This document shows positions 1 through 7,779 of a stretch of 64,000 nucleotides of DNA, piece by piece. The DNA is from Furfurilactobacillus milii (GTDB lineage Bacteria > Bacillota > Bacilli > Lactobacillales > Lactobacillaceae), in NCBI RefSeq assembly GCF_009864005.1, contig NZ_WEZQ01000026.1, forward strand, positions 1 through 64,000. Direction: 5' to 3'. The notes below the pieces were generated by a model, which did not search any database, had not been told where the DNA came from, and worked only from the letters and a program-made list of their open reading frames with translations. A program made the position numbers and the translations under genes. Every line of letters begins with the position of its first letter. The stretch's first letter is position 1.

Positions 1-30
1 CTGGAGCTGTATATTTAGTTCTGGGCATAC

Positions 31-93
31 AAAAAATCCCTCCGTAACTGTCAGATGAATTATATTATTTCATCTGACAACCACAGAGGGATT
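31..93 (-). terminator. Terminator-like inverted repeat facing left
   Basis: Long hairpin: outer arms AATCCCTC and GAGGGATT, inner arms TGTCAGATGAA and TTCATCTGACA. On the minus strand the hairpin is followed by six T residues, so it would stop leftward transcription. No minus-strand gene lies directly upstream of it in the window, so it may serve as a shield for a gene beyond the left edge. Confidence 0.55.
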
Positions 94-184
94 ATCGCAA
101 TAAAAAGTTCGCGGTCTTTTATTGTTTCAAAATTTGTTAGCAAGACACAACAGTACAGTGAAAACCGCTGTGTAGCCGAGTGGA

Positions 185-351
185 GCAGACTGGAAACAGA
201 GTCCCATGTCGACACTACTTAATGGGCGTACTTTGGCCATTTAGTAGTGTGGAACGAGTTCTGAGACGGGCTGAGGCTCAGAATCGAGGTTGAAGACTCC
301 GGTTCTCAGGAGGCTGAAACGGTTCCTCATGGGACGGCGTTTTCGGTCTGC
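185..351 (+). repeat. Structured repeat family A, copy 1
   Basis: About 167 nt between the left-edge hairpin and hsp20. The outer helix pairs GCAGACTGGAAAC with GTTTTCGGTCTGC (two G-U pairs on this strand), continued by GTCCCATG with CATGGGAC. Inside are a hairpin ACACTACTTAATGG/CCATTTAGTAGTGT and a second one around TTCTGAG/CTCAGAA. Two further copies (26814 and 53815) keep the same helices with different bases. A minus-strand reading frame across it is only a shadow of the repeat, because the same partial peptide recurs at copy 3. Confidence 0.8.
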
Positions 352-411
352 GAGACGCGACCGCATCAAAAGAACTGGCCTGTACGCAGACGACAATAAT
401 TTGAAATAATA

Positions 412-451
412 AGTCAAACCACTTGAAAGTTTGACCAATACTGACTATTAT
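412..451 (+). promoter_or_regulatory. hsp20 promoter with possible operator
   Basis: TTGAAA (423-428) and TATTAT (446-451) are separated by 17 bases. An inverted pair AGTCAAA (412-418) and TTTGACC (430-436) overlaps the -35 region. The heptamer resembles the CtsR half-site GGTCAAA, but CtsR sites are direct repeats, so heat-shock control by CtsR is only a guess. Confidence 0.45.
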
Positions 452-506
452 AATCTGTGTAGATGGGAGTAACCATTTAAGACTATTGAAAAGGAAGGCT
501 TTTGAT

Positions 507-932
507 ATGCGTTACGATTTAAGAAATGATGATTTTAACGACCCTCAGGACGACTTTTTCTTTGGTTTCCCACGCAACATGTTTGACATGACACGCCACG
601 GTGGCTCAATGCGCGCCGATGTGGTTGAACATGACAAGGATTTCGAAGTGAGTGCCGAGTTGCCTGGCTTTAAAAAAGATGGCATTAAGTTGCAGTACAA
701 CAATGATACATTGACCATTCAAGCTGAACATGAAAACAACCGTGAGGACAAAGATGATGATGGGCGTGTTCTTCGCCATGAACGTAGTTACAGTAATGTA
801 AATCGTTCATTCTATTTGCCAAACGTTGATCGTGATAACATTGAAGCGCATTACGATGGCGGTGTATTGACCATCAAGTTGCCTAAGACGGATGCCAGTG
901 AAGAACGTAATCACGATATTGAAATTAACTAG
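507..932 (+). CDS. hsp20: Small heat-shock protein, Hsp20 family
   Basis: A 141-residue alpha-crystallin-type chaperone that holds unfolding proteins in the cytoplasm for refolding by other chaperones. The N-terminal region is rich in Asp and Phe (residues 1-30). The alpha-crystallin domain follows from about residue 38, with the family signature ELPGFKKDGI and the closing beta strand GVLTIKLPK. Length is normal for the family. An in-frame TTG 21 bases upstream is possible, but AAGGAAGG lies 8 bases before the ATG at 507, which makes this start much more likely. The gene is monocistronic, with a terminator at 964. Confidence 0.93.
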   Translation: MRYDLRNDDFNDPQDDFFFGFPRNMFDMTRHGGSMRADVVEHDKDFEVSAELPGFKKDGIKLQYNNDTLTIQAEHENNREDKDDDGRVLRHERSYSNVNRSFYLPNVDRDNIEAHYDGGVLTIKLPKTDASEERNHDIEIN

Positions 933-963
933 TTTAAACAAACTTTCTAGGTAATGATTTATC

Positions 964-1009
964 AGATGGTTTTACCAGCACATTTCCTGCTGATAAAACC
1001 ATCTTTTTT
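964..1009 (+). terminator. Terminator after hsp20
   Basis: AGATGGTTTTA pairs with TAAAACCATCT around an inner CAGCA/TGCTG stem, and a run of six T residues follows. Confidence 0.85.
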
Positions 1010-1129
1010 CGTTTCAAACGTACTTTTTTGCGTATGTTTAACTAAGGCTAATCAAAGACCTGCGTCAAAACCTGCGCTATAATTGCTCATAAGAGTAACC
1101 GTGAGTTTGGGGTTGTTAGGAGGAACATC

Positions 1130-2002
1130 ATGACACAGCGTAGTGCACAAGAAATGATGACATTAATTCAGTCCGTTGCCGAGAAGGACGACAATATTCG
1201 GGCGATTGGCATGGAGGGTTCACGTAACAATCCGGTGGCCCACCAGGATCAGTTTGCAGATTTTGATATTACTTATTTTGTAAAGGACCCGACACCGTTT
1301 CGGCAAAATGATGACTGGTTAAATGTGTTTGGCGAGCGATTGATGATGCAAAAGCCAACGGGTGCACTGTTTAGTGGCACAATGCAACCATGGTATCCAT
1401 ATTTAATGCAGTTTACGGATGGAAATCGGCTGGATCTTAAGATCGCCTGCGTGGGTGATATGGATGCCTATTTAGCGGCGGAACACTTAAACACAGTGAT
1501 TTTTGACAAGGATCATCCGGTTCAGGCGCAACCTGAGACTTCTGACTGGGATTTTCACATTACTCAGCCGACGGAAGAGGACTATCAAAATTGTGTAAAT
1601 GAGTTTTTCTGGGTCAGTTTGTACGTCATGAAGGGACTCAAACGTGGTGAACTATTGTATGCCAACCAATATATGGAAACGCCAGTCCGTGCAGAACTCT
1701 TAAAGATGTTGGAGTGGTCAGTGGGCGTTAACACTAACTTTCAGATCAGTGTTGGTAAGAATGACAGTCGGCTGAAGGATAAATTACCGACAGAGGACTA
1801 CGATAAGCTGATTGAAACGTATCGTTTGGATAGCACGGCGGCAACGTGGCAATCGTTGCAAACTGCCAGCCAACTGTTTATCGAAACGGCGCGGATTGTT
1901 GCAGATCAACTTGGCTTCGATTTTCCTGATTATCCCGCTCATGTTATAGCTTACGAAGAGAAAGTTATGGGCGAATCATCTGCTGTTCAGCCGCAAAAGT
2001 AG
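1130..2002 (+). CDS. Aminoglycoside 6-adenylyltransferase-like (AadK/ANT(6) family)
   Basis: 290 residues, close to the usual length of AadK-type enzymes, which transfer AMP from ATP to streptomycin. The nucleotidyltransferase signature is visible near residue 30: GMEGSRNNP followed by FADFDITYFV, which gives the Gly-Ser pair and the acidic pair needed for metal binding. The remaining helical region (KLLEWSVGVN) also matches the family. The ATG follows AGGAGGAACATC. It is probably co-transcribed with the next gene, 9 bases downstream. Chromosomal members in Firmicutes do not always give resistance, so the substrate is uncertain. Confidence 0.85.
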   Translation: MTQRSAQEMMTLIQSVAEKDDNIRAIGMEGSRNNPVAHQDQFADFDITYFVKDPTPFRQNDDWLNVFGERLMMQKPTGALFSGTMQPWYPYLMQFTDGNRLDLKIACVGDMDAYLAAEHLNTVIFDKDHPVQAQPETSDWDFHITQPTEEDYQNCVNEFFWVSLYVMKGLKRGELLYANQYMETPVRAELLKMLEWSVGVNTNFQISVGKNDSRLKDKLPTEDYDKLIETYRLDSTAATWQSLQTASQLFIETARIVADQLGFDFPDYPAHVIAYEEKVMGESSAVQPQK

Positions 2003-2011
2003 GTGTAGCTC

Positions 2012-3148
2012 ATGAGAGAATTGCGTCAACATTCAGAAGTAAGTAACATCGAGCTGTTTTACGATTTGATTTTTGCCTATGCGATTAGTCGCATCACGAC
2101 AGTTCTACATTTAGTGCACCATGACACCATTCCTGCATTGTATTTGGTCGAATTTGCTGTCATGGTGTTTATGTTTTGGACGGTGTGGACATATCAAACG
2201 GTGTTGGTTAACCGTTTTTTTCAAGAGAACATTCAACACAGCATCTTCATGTTGTTTGACATGTTTATCGTGATTGTGTTGTCACAGTCACTGACACCGA
2301 ATTTTGCGTCCACACAGATTGCCTTTCCCGGGGCAACCTCGCTGCTACTGTTTAGCATTGCCGTTCAGTACTTATTACGCAGTCGTCATTTAACGGATCC
2401 ACGACAACTGAAAGTGGCTTATGGGCTGGCGCGTATTTTAATTATTACCAGTGTCATCGGTGCCATTACGATCATTCCGTGGGCGCCATACAGTGTTCGT
2501 GAGGTTGTTTATATTTTGTCGATGATTTATGCCAACATTGCGCCAATTTTTATGAAAGACAGATTGACCGCCTTTCCAGCGATGTTTGAACATTTGACGG
2601 AACGGTATTCGTTGTTTACGTTGTTACTGTTTGGTGAAGCGATTATCGCGGTTACCGAAGTTGTGGATGTTCACCATTTTGACTGGTTGTCGATTCCGTT
2701 TTTTCTCATTATTGTGGCGCTCTTTTGGGTCTACTTTACGATTTATCAACAAGGTATTGACCGGCACAAACGGACGGCGGGCATCGCACTCATTAACATC
2801 CATTACTTTGTATTTGTCGGTTTAGACTTAGTCGCTGCGATTGTGACGTTATACTTAAAGCATGAGCTAATCGGCTGGCAATTTGCACTACTAATGACGA
2901 TTGGACTGTGGTTTTTCTTAGGTGGTTCTGCGATGATGTTAGCCACTTATGGTTCTCATCGTGCAAACGAACATTGGCGTTTGTTGTTTGGCAACGCAAC
3001 GTGCGTGGCTATGATTGCTGGCGCGGTTATTTGGGTTTGTCGTGATTGGCAAGATATCGTCATGGTTCTCATCGCTTTATTCTTACTGAGTATTGCGTGG
3101 TGGTGGAATCGGGAAGTGTCACGGTTAAGTACCAACACCGCGGATTGA
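2012..3148 (+). CDS. ltrA: Low temperature requirement protein A (LtrA) family membrane protein
   Basis: 378 residues with about ten hydrophobic segments. The N-terminal stretch VSNIELFYDLIFAYAISRI is the family hallmark (ELFYDLxFV/A). The name comes from Listeria, where disruption impaired growth in the cold; the molecular function is unknown. Its start is preceded by AGGTG and lies 9 bases after the adenylyltransferase gene, so the two probably form an operon. No separate promoter or terminator is obvious between this gene and recX. Confidence 0.88.
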   Translation: MRELRQHSEVSNIELFYDLIFAYAISRITTVLHLVHHDTIPALYLVEFAVMVFMFWTVWTYQTVLVNRFFQENIQHSIFMLFDMFIVIVLSQSLTPNFASTQIAFPGATSLLLFSIAVQYLLRSRHLTDPRQLKVAYGLARILIITSVIGAITIIPWAPYSVREVVYILSMIYANIAPIFMKDRLTAFPAMFEHLTERYSLFTLLLFGEAIIAVTEVVDVHHFDWLSIPFFLIIVALFWVYFTIYQQGIDRHKRTAGIALINIHYFVFVGLDLVAAIVTLYLKHELIGWQFALLMTIGLWFFLGGSAMMLATYGSHRANEHWRLLFGNATCVAMIAGAVIWVCRDWQDIVMVLIALFLLSIAWWWNREVSRLSTNTAD

Positions 3149-3192
3149 ATAATAGAAAAAATTGATCAAATTTGGTAAACAAGGAGGCCACA

Positions 3193-4161
3193 ATGAGCGA
3201 TCACGAAAATAAACCAATTTTAATTGGCGATGTGGGTGTACCAAAATCAAAACGTTCCAAACCACATACGAGTTCAACTAACGGCGCTGACATTGCGGCC
3301 GATCTCTTGGCTAAACACAAGAAAGCGCCGACTGTGCATAGTTCGCGAACCAGTCGGACTAAAAACGAAGTGACGATGATTGAAGCGCAGAAACGCGCCG
3401 GTCGTTACAACGTTTATTTAGATGGTAAGTATGCTTTTCCTATCAGTGAGTCAGTCATGATCAAATACCGAATTTTTAAGGGAATGGTCATCGATAAAGA
3501 CTTACAAACGGAAATTATCGCGGCAGATGATGTCGCTAAAGCTTATAATCGAGCGCTAGACTATTTATCCGGTCAGTTGCGCTCTGAAAAAGAAGTTACG
3601 GACAAGCTTAAAACACTGGAGATTGATGATGACGTCATTGAATCCACATTGGAGCGGTTACGAGAGTTTAATCTTCTGGATGATCAAGCATACGCAAGTG
3701 CTTATGTTCGCACAATGCGCAATACATCGGACAAGGGGCCAATCGTTATTCGTCAACATTTGCGTCAAAAAGGGATCGGTGAGAATCTAATTGATAACGC
3801 ATTGGTTGAATTTAAGGACGATGAATTGGTCGAAAATGGCGTGGCGGTGGCAGAAAAGCTAGCAAAACATTACGCTCGAAAGCCGTTTTCGACGCAAAAG
3901 CAAAAGGTTATTCAAGGACTGATGACTAAAGGTTTTCAACGCGAAACCATTGATCAAGTCATGAATCAAATTGAACTCACACGTGACGAAGATACAGAAA
4001 CGGACTTATTGACGCATGAAGCTCAGAAAGTTTGGCGGCGCAATCGTCGCTATGATGATCGGGAACGATTGAATCGGACTAAACGAACTTTATATGGTAA
4101 GGGCTATCAGTTTGACGATATTAATCGGGTGTTGGATACGCTGATTGAGGGCAACGATTAA
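3193..4161 (+). CDS. recX: Recombination regulator RecX
   Basis: 322 residues. RecX binds RecA filaments and limits their activity. The core has the repeated three-helix modules of the family (for example ALDYLSGQLRSEKEVTDKL and LREFNLLDDQAYASAYV), typical of the longer RecX of Gram-positive bacteria. The N-terminal 50 residues before this core are polar and of low complexity, an extension beyond the usual length. The ATG at 3193 has AAGGAGG at the right distance, and an in-frame codon at 3172 has none. A strong hairpin follows at 4190. Confidence 0.92.
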   Translation: MSDHENKPILIGDVGVPKSKRSKPHTSSTNGADIAADLLAKHKKAPTVHSSRTSRTKNEVTMIEAQKRAGRYNVYLDGKYAFPISESVMIKYRIFKGMVIDKDLQTEIIAADDVAKAYNRALDYLSGQLRSEKEVTDKLKTLEIDDDVIESTLERLREFNLLDDQAYASAYVRTMRNTSDKGPIVIRQHLRQKGIGENLIDNALVEFKDDELVENGVAVAEKLAKHYARKPFSTQKQKVIQGLMTKGFQRETIDQVMNQIELTRDEDTETDLLTHEAQKVWRRNRRYDDRERLNRTKRTLYGKGYQFDDINRVLDTLIEGND

Positions 4162-4189
4162 TCGAGAAGTTAATTGATTGGTATAGGTG

Positions 4190-4243
4190 AAAAAATAAAA
4201 GCAAAACGTTGTTATTACACAAGACGTTTTGCTTTTATTTTGG
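4190..4243 (+). terminator. Bidirectional terminator after recX
   Basis: AAAATAAAAGCAAAACGT pairs with ACGTTTTGCTTTTATTTT around a 14-base loop. The A and T flanks would allow termination in both directions. Confidence 0.85.
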
Positions 4244-4311
4244 ATTGGTTCAGAATATATTATAGAAAAATAATGTATTGCTAAGTTGATTATCAGAACG
4301 GGGGAATCATC

Positions 4312-4989
4312 ATGCTTACCAATTCTGAATTGAAGAAAAATGCACGTCAGACGTTGCGCGGTAACTGGCAACGTGCAATTAAACTGACGATTGTGCCAGT
4401 GATTTTGGGATTGATCTCATGGGGTTATCTTTATGGTAACTTTAAATGGCCAAGCAATAGTTTCTTTGTTGATCAGCCCAGTTTGTCATTTACCATTGTT
4501 TCGGTAGCGTTGTCGATTGGGGTCATGTATACACTATTAGATTGGGTCAGAGATAAGGATGTCATCAACCAGTCACTACCAGATCACGTATTTGGATTAT
4601 CCATAAATACAATGTTAGCGTTATTAGTACAGGCTCTGTTTATGAGTTTTGTTATCTTGATCGGCAGTCTCTTAATCGTCCCTGGCGTTATCTTTTGGCT
4701 CATGTTTTCGCAGTCAGTTTATATTTATAAGGATCAACACGAAGCAGATTCGAACATGAACGTCTGGTCAGGAGTAATCAACAGCGTGTCTCTAAGTGAG
4801 TCGATGATGATTGGTCATAAATGGGAGCTATTCAAACTGAAGTTGAGTTTTCTTGGATGGCTTTTGTTGAGTATTGCTACTTTTGGAATTGGTTTCATTT
4901 GGTTAGCGCCGTATTATCAATTGACGGTGACGGGCTACTATGTTGCACTAGCCGCTGAAAATCGTGAACAGATTGCACAACATGCCTAA
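4312..4989 (+). CDS. DUF975 family membrane protein
   Basis: 225 residues of the DUF975 family of Firmicutes integral membrane proteins, whose function is unknown. The start of the protein (SELKKNARQTLRGNWQRAI) is the conserved amphipathic leader of the family. Four to six hydrophobic segments follow, with the conserved FSQSVYIYKD near residue 140 and MMIGHKWELF near residue 165. The ATG is preceded by GGGGGA. A closely related paralogue begins 119 bases downstream on the same strand, so the two look like a tandem duplication that has diverged. Confidence 0.85.
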   Translation: MLTNSELKKNARQTLRGNWQRAIKLTIVPVILGLISWGYLYGNFKWPSNSFFVDQPSLSFTIVSVALSIGVMYTLLDWVRDKDVINQSLPDHVFGLSINTMLALLVQALFMSFVILIGSLLIVPGVIFWLMFSQSVYIYKDQHEADSNMNVWSGVINSVSLSESMMIGHKWELFKLKLSFLGWLLLSIATFGIGFIWLAPYYQLTVTGYYVALAAENREQIAQHA

Positions 4990-5108
4990 ACTCATAAAGA
5001 TAATAATAGCGACAAACAATTTGTGTTTAAGCAACTTTTCAAGTACCTTTATTTCAGGGACTTTGTTGGCGTCATGTCAACAGCGCCATTTGAAAGGGGT
5101 ACTTTTTA

Positions 5109-5816
5109 ATGAAAACAAGAGCTGAGTTAAAGCAAGATGCAAAGGATTTGTTGCGTGGACACTGGGGACGGGCAATTCTGCTGGTAATTATTCCACTGCT
5201 TTTGTCATGGTTCAGCGGCTCGTATCAGACGACGCATCAGGCCAATTTTTACGCTGATATGACACATATGAATGTTCATATGTCATTTTGGCCATTTATT
5301 TTGAGTGTGCTGGCGTGGGGCATTAATCTTGGTGTCACCTACACGTTCCTAGACTGGATTCGTAATCCCAAACGGACGGTAAATCCCGGGACTGATGCCT
5401 TTCGGGTTATCGGTTCAGCAGCTATCTTTGGCTTGCTTGCGATGGGGATAATTGCAAGTTTTATAATTGGAATCGGATTTGTGTTAGTAATCATTCCAGG
5501 ATTTATTTTTGCTTTGATGTTTTCGCAGTCAGTTTATGTTTACAAAGATTTGCACGATAGTGATCCGCAAGCGTCCATCTGGTCGGGGGTATGGACGAGT
5601 TTGGCACTCAGCCGGCAGTTGATGATTGGACACAAATGGGAATACTTTGTGATGCAACTAAGCTTTATTGGTTGGTGGCTGCTGTGCGGGATTTCACTCG
5701 GGATTGCAACACTGTGGGTAACACCGTATTATGACGCGACGATGGCTGCTTATTACGATGAACTTGAAGCAACTAGCAATATCAACATTGCCTTTCGTGA
5801 TGTGAATAGACCATAA
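5109..5816 (+). CDS. DUF975 family membrane protein, second copy
   Basis: 235 residues, paralogue of the preceding gene. It shares the leader (RAELKQDAKDLLRGHWGRAI), FSQSVYVYKD and LMIGHKWEYF, so the two copies keep the same fold while most other positions differ. Function is unknown. The start follows AAAGGGG. Its first periplasmic-side loop is His/Met-rich (residues 45-60) and the DNA encoding this loop is a near-perfect 28-base inverted repeat (5259-5286). A terminator closes the pair at 5827. Confidence 0.85.
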   Translation: MKTRAELKQDAKDLLRGHWGRAILLVIIPLLLSWFSGSYQTTHQANFYADMTHMNVHMSFWPFILSVLAWGINLGVTYTFLDWIRNPKRTVNPGTDAFRVIGSAAIFGLLAMGIIASFIIGIGFVLVIIPGFIFALMFSQSVYVYKDLHDSDPQASIWSGVWTSLALSRQLMIGHKWEYFVMQLSFIGWWLLCGISLGIATLWVTPYYDATMAAYYDELEATSNINIAFRDVNRP

Positions 5817-5826
5817 TATAGTTAAA

Positions 5827-5868
5827 TAACAGTTTCATCTAGTTTACAAAACTAGATGAAGCTGTTAT
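5827..5868 (+). terminator. Terminator after the DUF975 pair
   Basis: AACAGTTTCATCTAGTTT pairs with AAACTAGATGAAGCTGTT around a short loop. ATTCT follows, so the U-tract is weak. Confidence 0.75.
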
Positions 5869-5917
5869 TCTATCCTTAGAGCATAACTAGTCAAAGTGTC
5901 TAAGGAGGACAATGAGC

Positions 5918-6442
5918 ATGGCTGATTCTTTTAATGACTATCACAAGTGGGAACAACACCTTGCGGAGGTTAAACTACCTAAGTGGGATGAACTACCAAA
6001 GTTTGATCTTTATATGGATCAAGTTGTTGCTTATGTTAATGACACCCTGGGGCCACTGGATGTTGATTCGGTGACGCCGGCAATGATCAATAATTACGTT
6101 AAACACAACATTATTTTGGCACCAGTAAAGAAGAAGTATCAGGTGATGCAGGTGGCAGATATCTTGTTGATAGGTTTGCTGAAGCCAACGTATTCGATGG
6201 ATACAATTCGCCAGGGGATGGATCAAGTTACTGCAAGCTTATTCCCTAAACGAGCTTATGATACGTTTATTGACCTTATGCTGGCCGGTCTGCAGGGCAC
6301 GCTGAGCACGGACGCGGCGACCAATTTGAATGATCAAATGATGAAGATTGCTGTTAATGCAGTATTAGATAAGATGAAGTCAGAGAAGTTACTGGCACTC
6401 ACGAAAGAGATCGTGAAGCCAAAGCCAGTTGAACAGAAGTAA
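5918..6442 (+). CDS. DUF1836 domain protein
   Basis: 174 residues. The pattern VTPAMINNYVKHNIILAPVKKKYQVMQVADILLI is that of DUF1836 proteins, which look like a helix-turn-helix of MerR type (Asn-Tyr-Val-Lys, then Lys-Lys-Tyr). The family is common in lactobacilli and its role is unknown; DNA binding is an inference. Two in-frame ATGs (5912 and 5918) follow AAGGAGG. The second has the better spacing of 9 bases and was chosen. The gene stands alone between two terminators. Confidence 0.82.
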   Translation: MADSFNDYHKWEQHLAEVKLPKWDELPKFDLYMDQVVAYVNDTLGPLDVDSVTPAMINNYVKHNIILAPVKKKYQVMQVADILLIGLLKPTYSMDTIRQGMDQVTASLFPKRAYDTFIDLMLAGLQGTLSTDAATNLNDQMMKIAVNAVLDKMKSEKLLALTKEIVKPKPVEQK

Positions 6443-6448
6443 ATTCCG

Positions 6449-6482
6449 GTTCATGATCCAGTTTGGGTCATGAACTTTTTTT
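6449..6482 (+). terminator. Terminator after the DUF1836 gene
   Basis: GGTTCATGATCC pairs with GGGTCATGAAC and is followed by seven T residues. Confidence 0.9.
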
Positions 6483-6553
6483 GCGCAATGTGCCCCGTCA
6501 TTTCTGTTTATTAGGTAGAATAAAATACAAAGATAACTAGACGGGGAGAAAAC

Positions 6554-7390
6554 ATGCGAAATCGCCAGAATGTAATATACACTGTAGTAGCAGCGGTAGT
6601 TGTCGCAATTGTCTTTGGGGCGTTTACGTTGAGTCGTCAGGCCAGCGGGCCAGTCAATCAAAGTCAACAACAGACGACTCAATCCAGTCATGAACAAACA
6701 TCTGGTCAAGGAAGTACTCAAGCTACGGATGCTGCTGCTTTAGCGAAGCTAACTTATGCGTCGGGTAAACCTGCGGTGGTTGCGGTCAACCATAATCGCA
6801 GTACGCTAAACAAGAATGATTGGCAACGTAATCATGTGATTTACAGTTCACTGGATAATGAAAACCGGACGTCAACGGCCAATACAGCCTATTTAGAGTC
6901 GCACAACGTGGCCAACGATTCGCTGAGGGTTCGACAATACGTCCAACCCACAGGCTGGCACCAAAAGATGGTCAACGGCCAAGCAATTATTAATCGCGGT
7001 CATTTGATTGCCTATTCACTATCAGGCGGGATTGATCAGGATGGCGAGTACAGTCCAAACAATGAATCGGGCGATCAGAACAATCCCAAGAACTTGTTCA
7101 CCCAAACGGCTTTTAGCAATCAAACACTACAAACGATTTACGAAAGCAAGGTGCGCAATGCACTGCGTGATAATAAGAAAGTTATTTATCAGGCCCAGGC
7201 CATTTTTCAAGGAGATAACGAGATGGCTAATGGTGTCCATTTACAGGCGATTTCAACGGATGGTAGTTTGAATTTTAATGTGTATATCTTCAATGTACAG
7301 CCTGATTTTCAGTTTGATTACGCGACCGGTCGTTCTAAGGTAGATCGAGGAATGGATGTTCCGACACCGGATGAATCACCAGAATATTAG
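6554..7390 (+). CDS. Secreted or membrane-anchored DNA/RNA non-specific endonuclease
   Basis: 278 residues. A single N-terminal membrane segment (residues 8-28) is followed by a Gln/Ser/Thr-rich linker to about residue 60 and then a nuclease domain of the beta-beta-alpha metal (NUC/EndA) family. The catalytic motif is NRGHLIAYSLSGG near residue 147 (the family has D-R-G-H), and QNNPKNLFTQTAFSNQ holds the conserved metal-binding Asn. Streptococcal EndA, of the same family, degrades DNA at the cell surface. The Asp-to-Asn change before RGH is seen in other active members. The start is preceded by GGGGAG. Confidence 0.9.
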   Translation: MRNRQNVIYTVVAAVVVAIVFGAFTLSRQASGPVNQSQQQTTQSSHEQTSGQGSTQATDAAALAKLTYASGKPAVVAVNHNRSTLNKNDWQRNHVIYSSLDNENRTSTANTAYLESHNVANDSLRVRQYVQPTGWHQKMVNGQAIINRGHLIAYSLSGGIDQDGEYSPNNESGDQNNPKNLFTQTAFSNQTLQTIYESKVRNALRDNKKVIYQAQAIFQGDNEMANGVHLQAISTDGSLNFNVYIFNVQPDFQFDYATGRSKVDRGMDVPTPDESPEY

Positions 7391-7451
7391 TTTTTAAATG
7401 TGGACCTTGTTTTGCTGGTCCTTTCAAAAACACGCTTATTCGTTATGACAT

Positions 7452-7496
7452 AAATAATCGCCGTGAAGATCATCAAGATTTTTACGGCGATTATTT
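7452..7496 (+). terminator. Terminator after the nuclease gene
   Basis: AAATAATCGCCGT pairs exactly with ACGGCGATTATTT around a 19-base loop. The A/T flanks allow bidirectional use. Confidence 0.75.
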
Positions 7497-7649
7497 GTAT
7501 CTTACGGTTGTTGCGTCATCATTTACGTAAGTTAGCGCAGTACTGCACATATATTTGATGACTAGTTTAAATATTCACAATGGGTTTTCAAATTTTAAAA
7601 AGTGCTGTTAGAAAAAATGTTACGGAACTAAACCCCTTGATAATAAAGA

Positions 7650-7663
7650 TGTAAACGCTTACT
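7650..7663 (+). promoter_or_regulatory. cre-like site (CcpA) upstream of adhE
   Basis: TGTAAACGCTTACT differs from the cre consensus (WGWAARCGYTWWMA) only in its last base. It lies 35 bases upstream of the proposed -35 element, which fits catabolite control of a fermentation gene. Confidence 0.65.
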
Positions 7664-7673
7664 AAAATTTTAT

Positions 7674-7691
7674 TTGTTAATTTGTGAGCAA
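7674..7691 (+). promoter_or_regulatory. Possible Rex site upstream of adhE
   Basis: TTGTTAATTTGTGAGCAA keeps 8 of the 12 arm bases of the Rex palindrome TTGTGA-N6-TCACAA and lies just before the -35 box. adhE is a known target of the NADH sensor Rex in many Firmicutes, which is the main support for this call. Confidence 0.35.
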
Positions 7692-7697
7692 AAGGAC

Positions 7698-7725
7698 TTG
7701 CAAAGTTTTTACATGGTGATATGAT
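7698..7725 (+). promoter_or_regulatory. Promoter of adhE
   Basis: TTGCAA (7698-7703) and TATGAT (7720-7725) are 16 bases apart. This leaves a leader of about 50 bases before the start codon. Confidence 0.55.
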
Positions 7726-7779
7726 ACTAATTGTGAAAGAGATAACAATAACCTTTAAATTGATGGAGGAAATCAAACA

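Noticed and set aside
241-438. 65-codon minus-strand frame at the left end
   Set aside because: It is the family A repeat read backwards; the same peptide fragment reappears at copy 3 fused to unrelated sequence.
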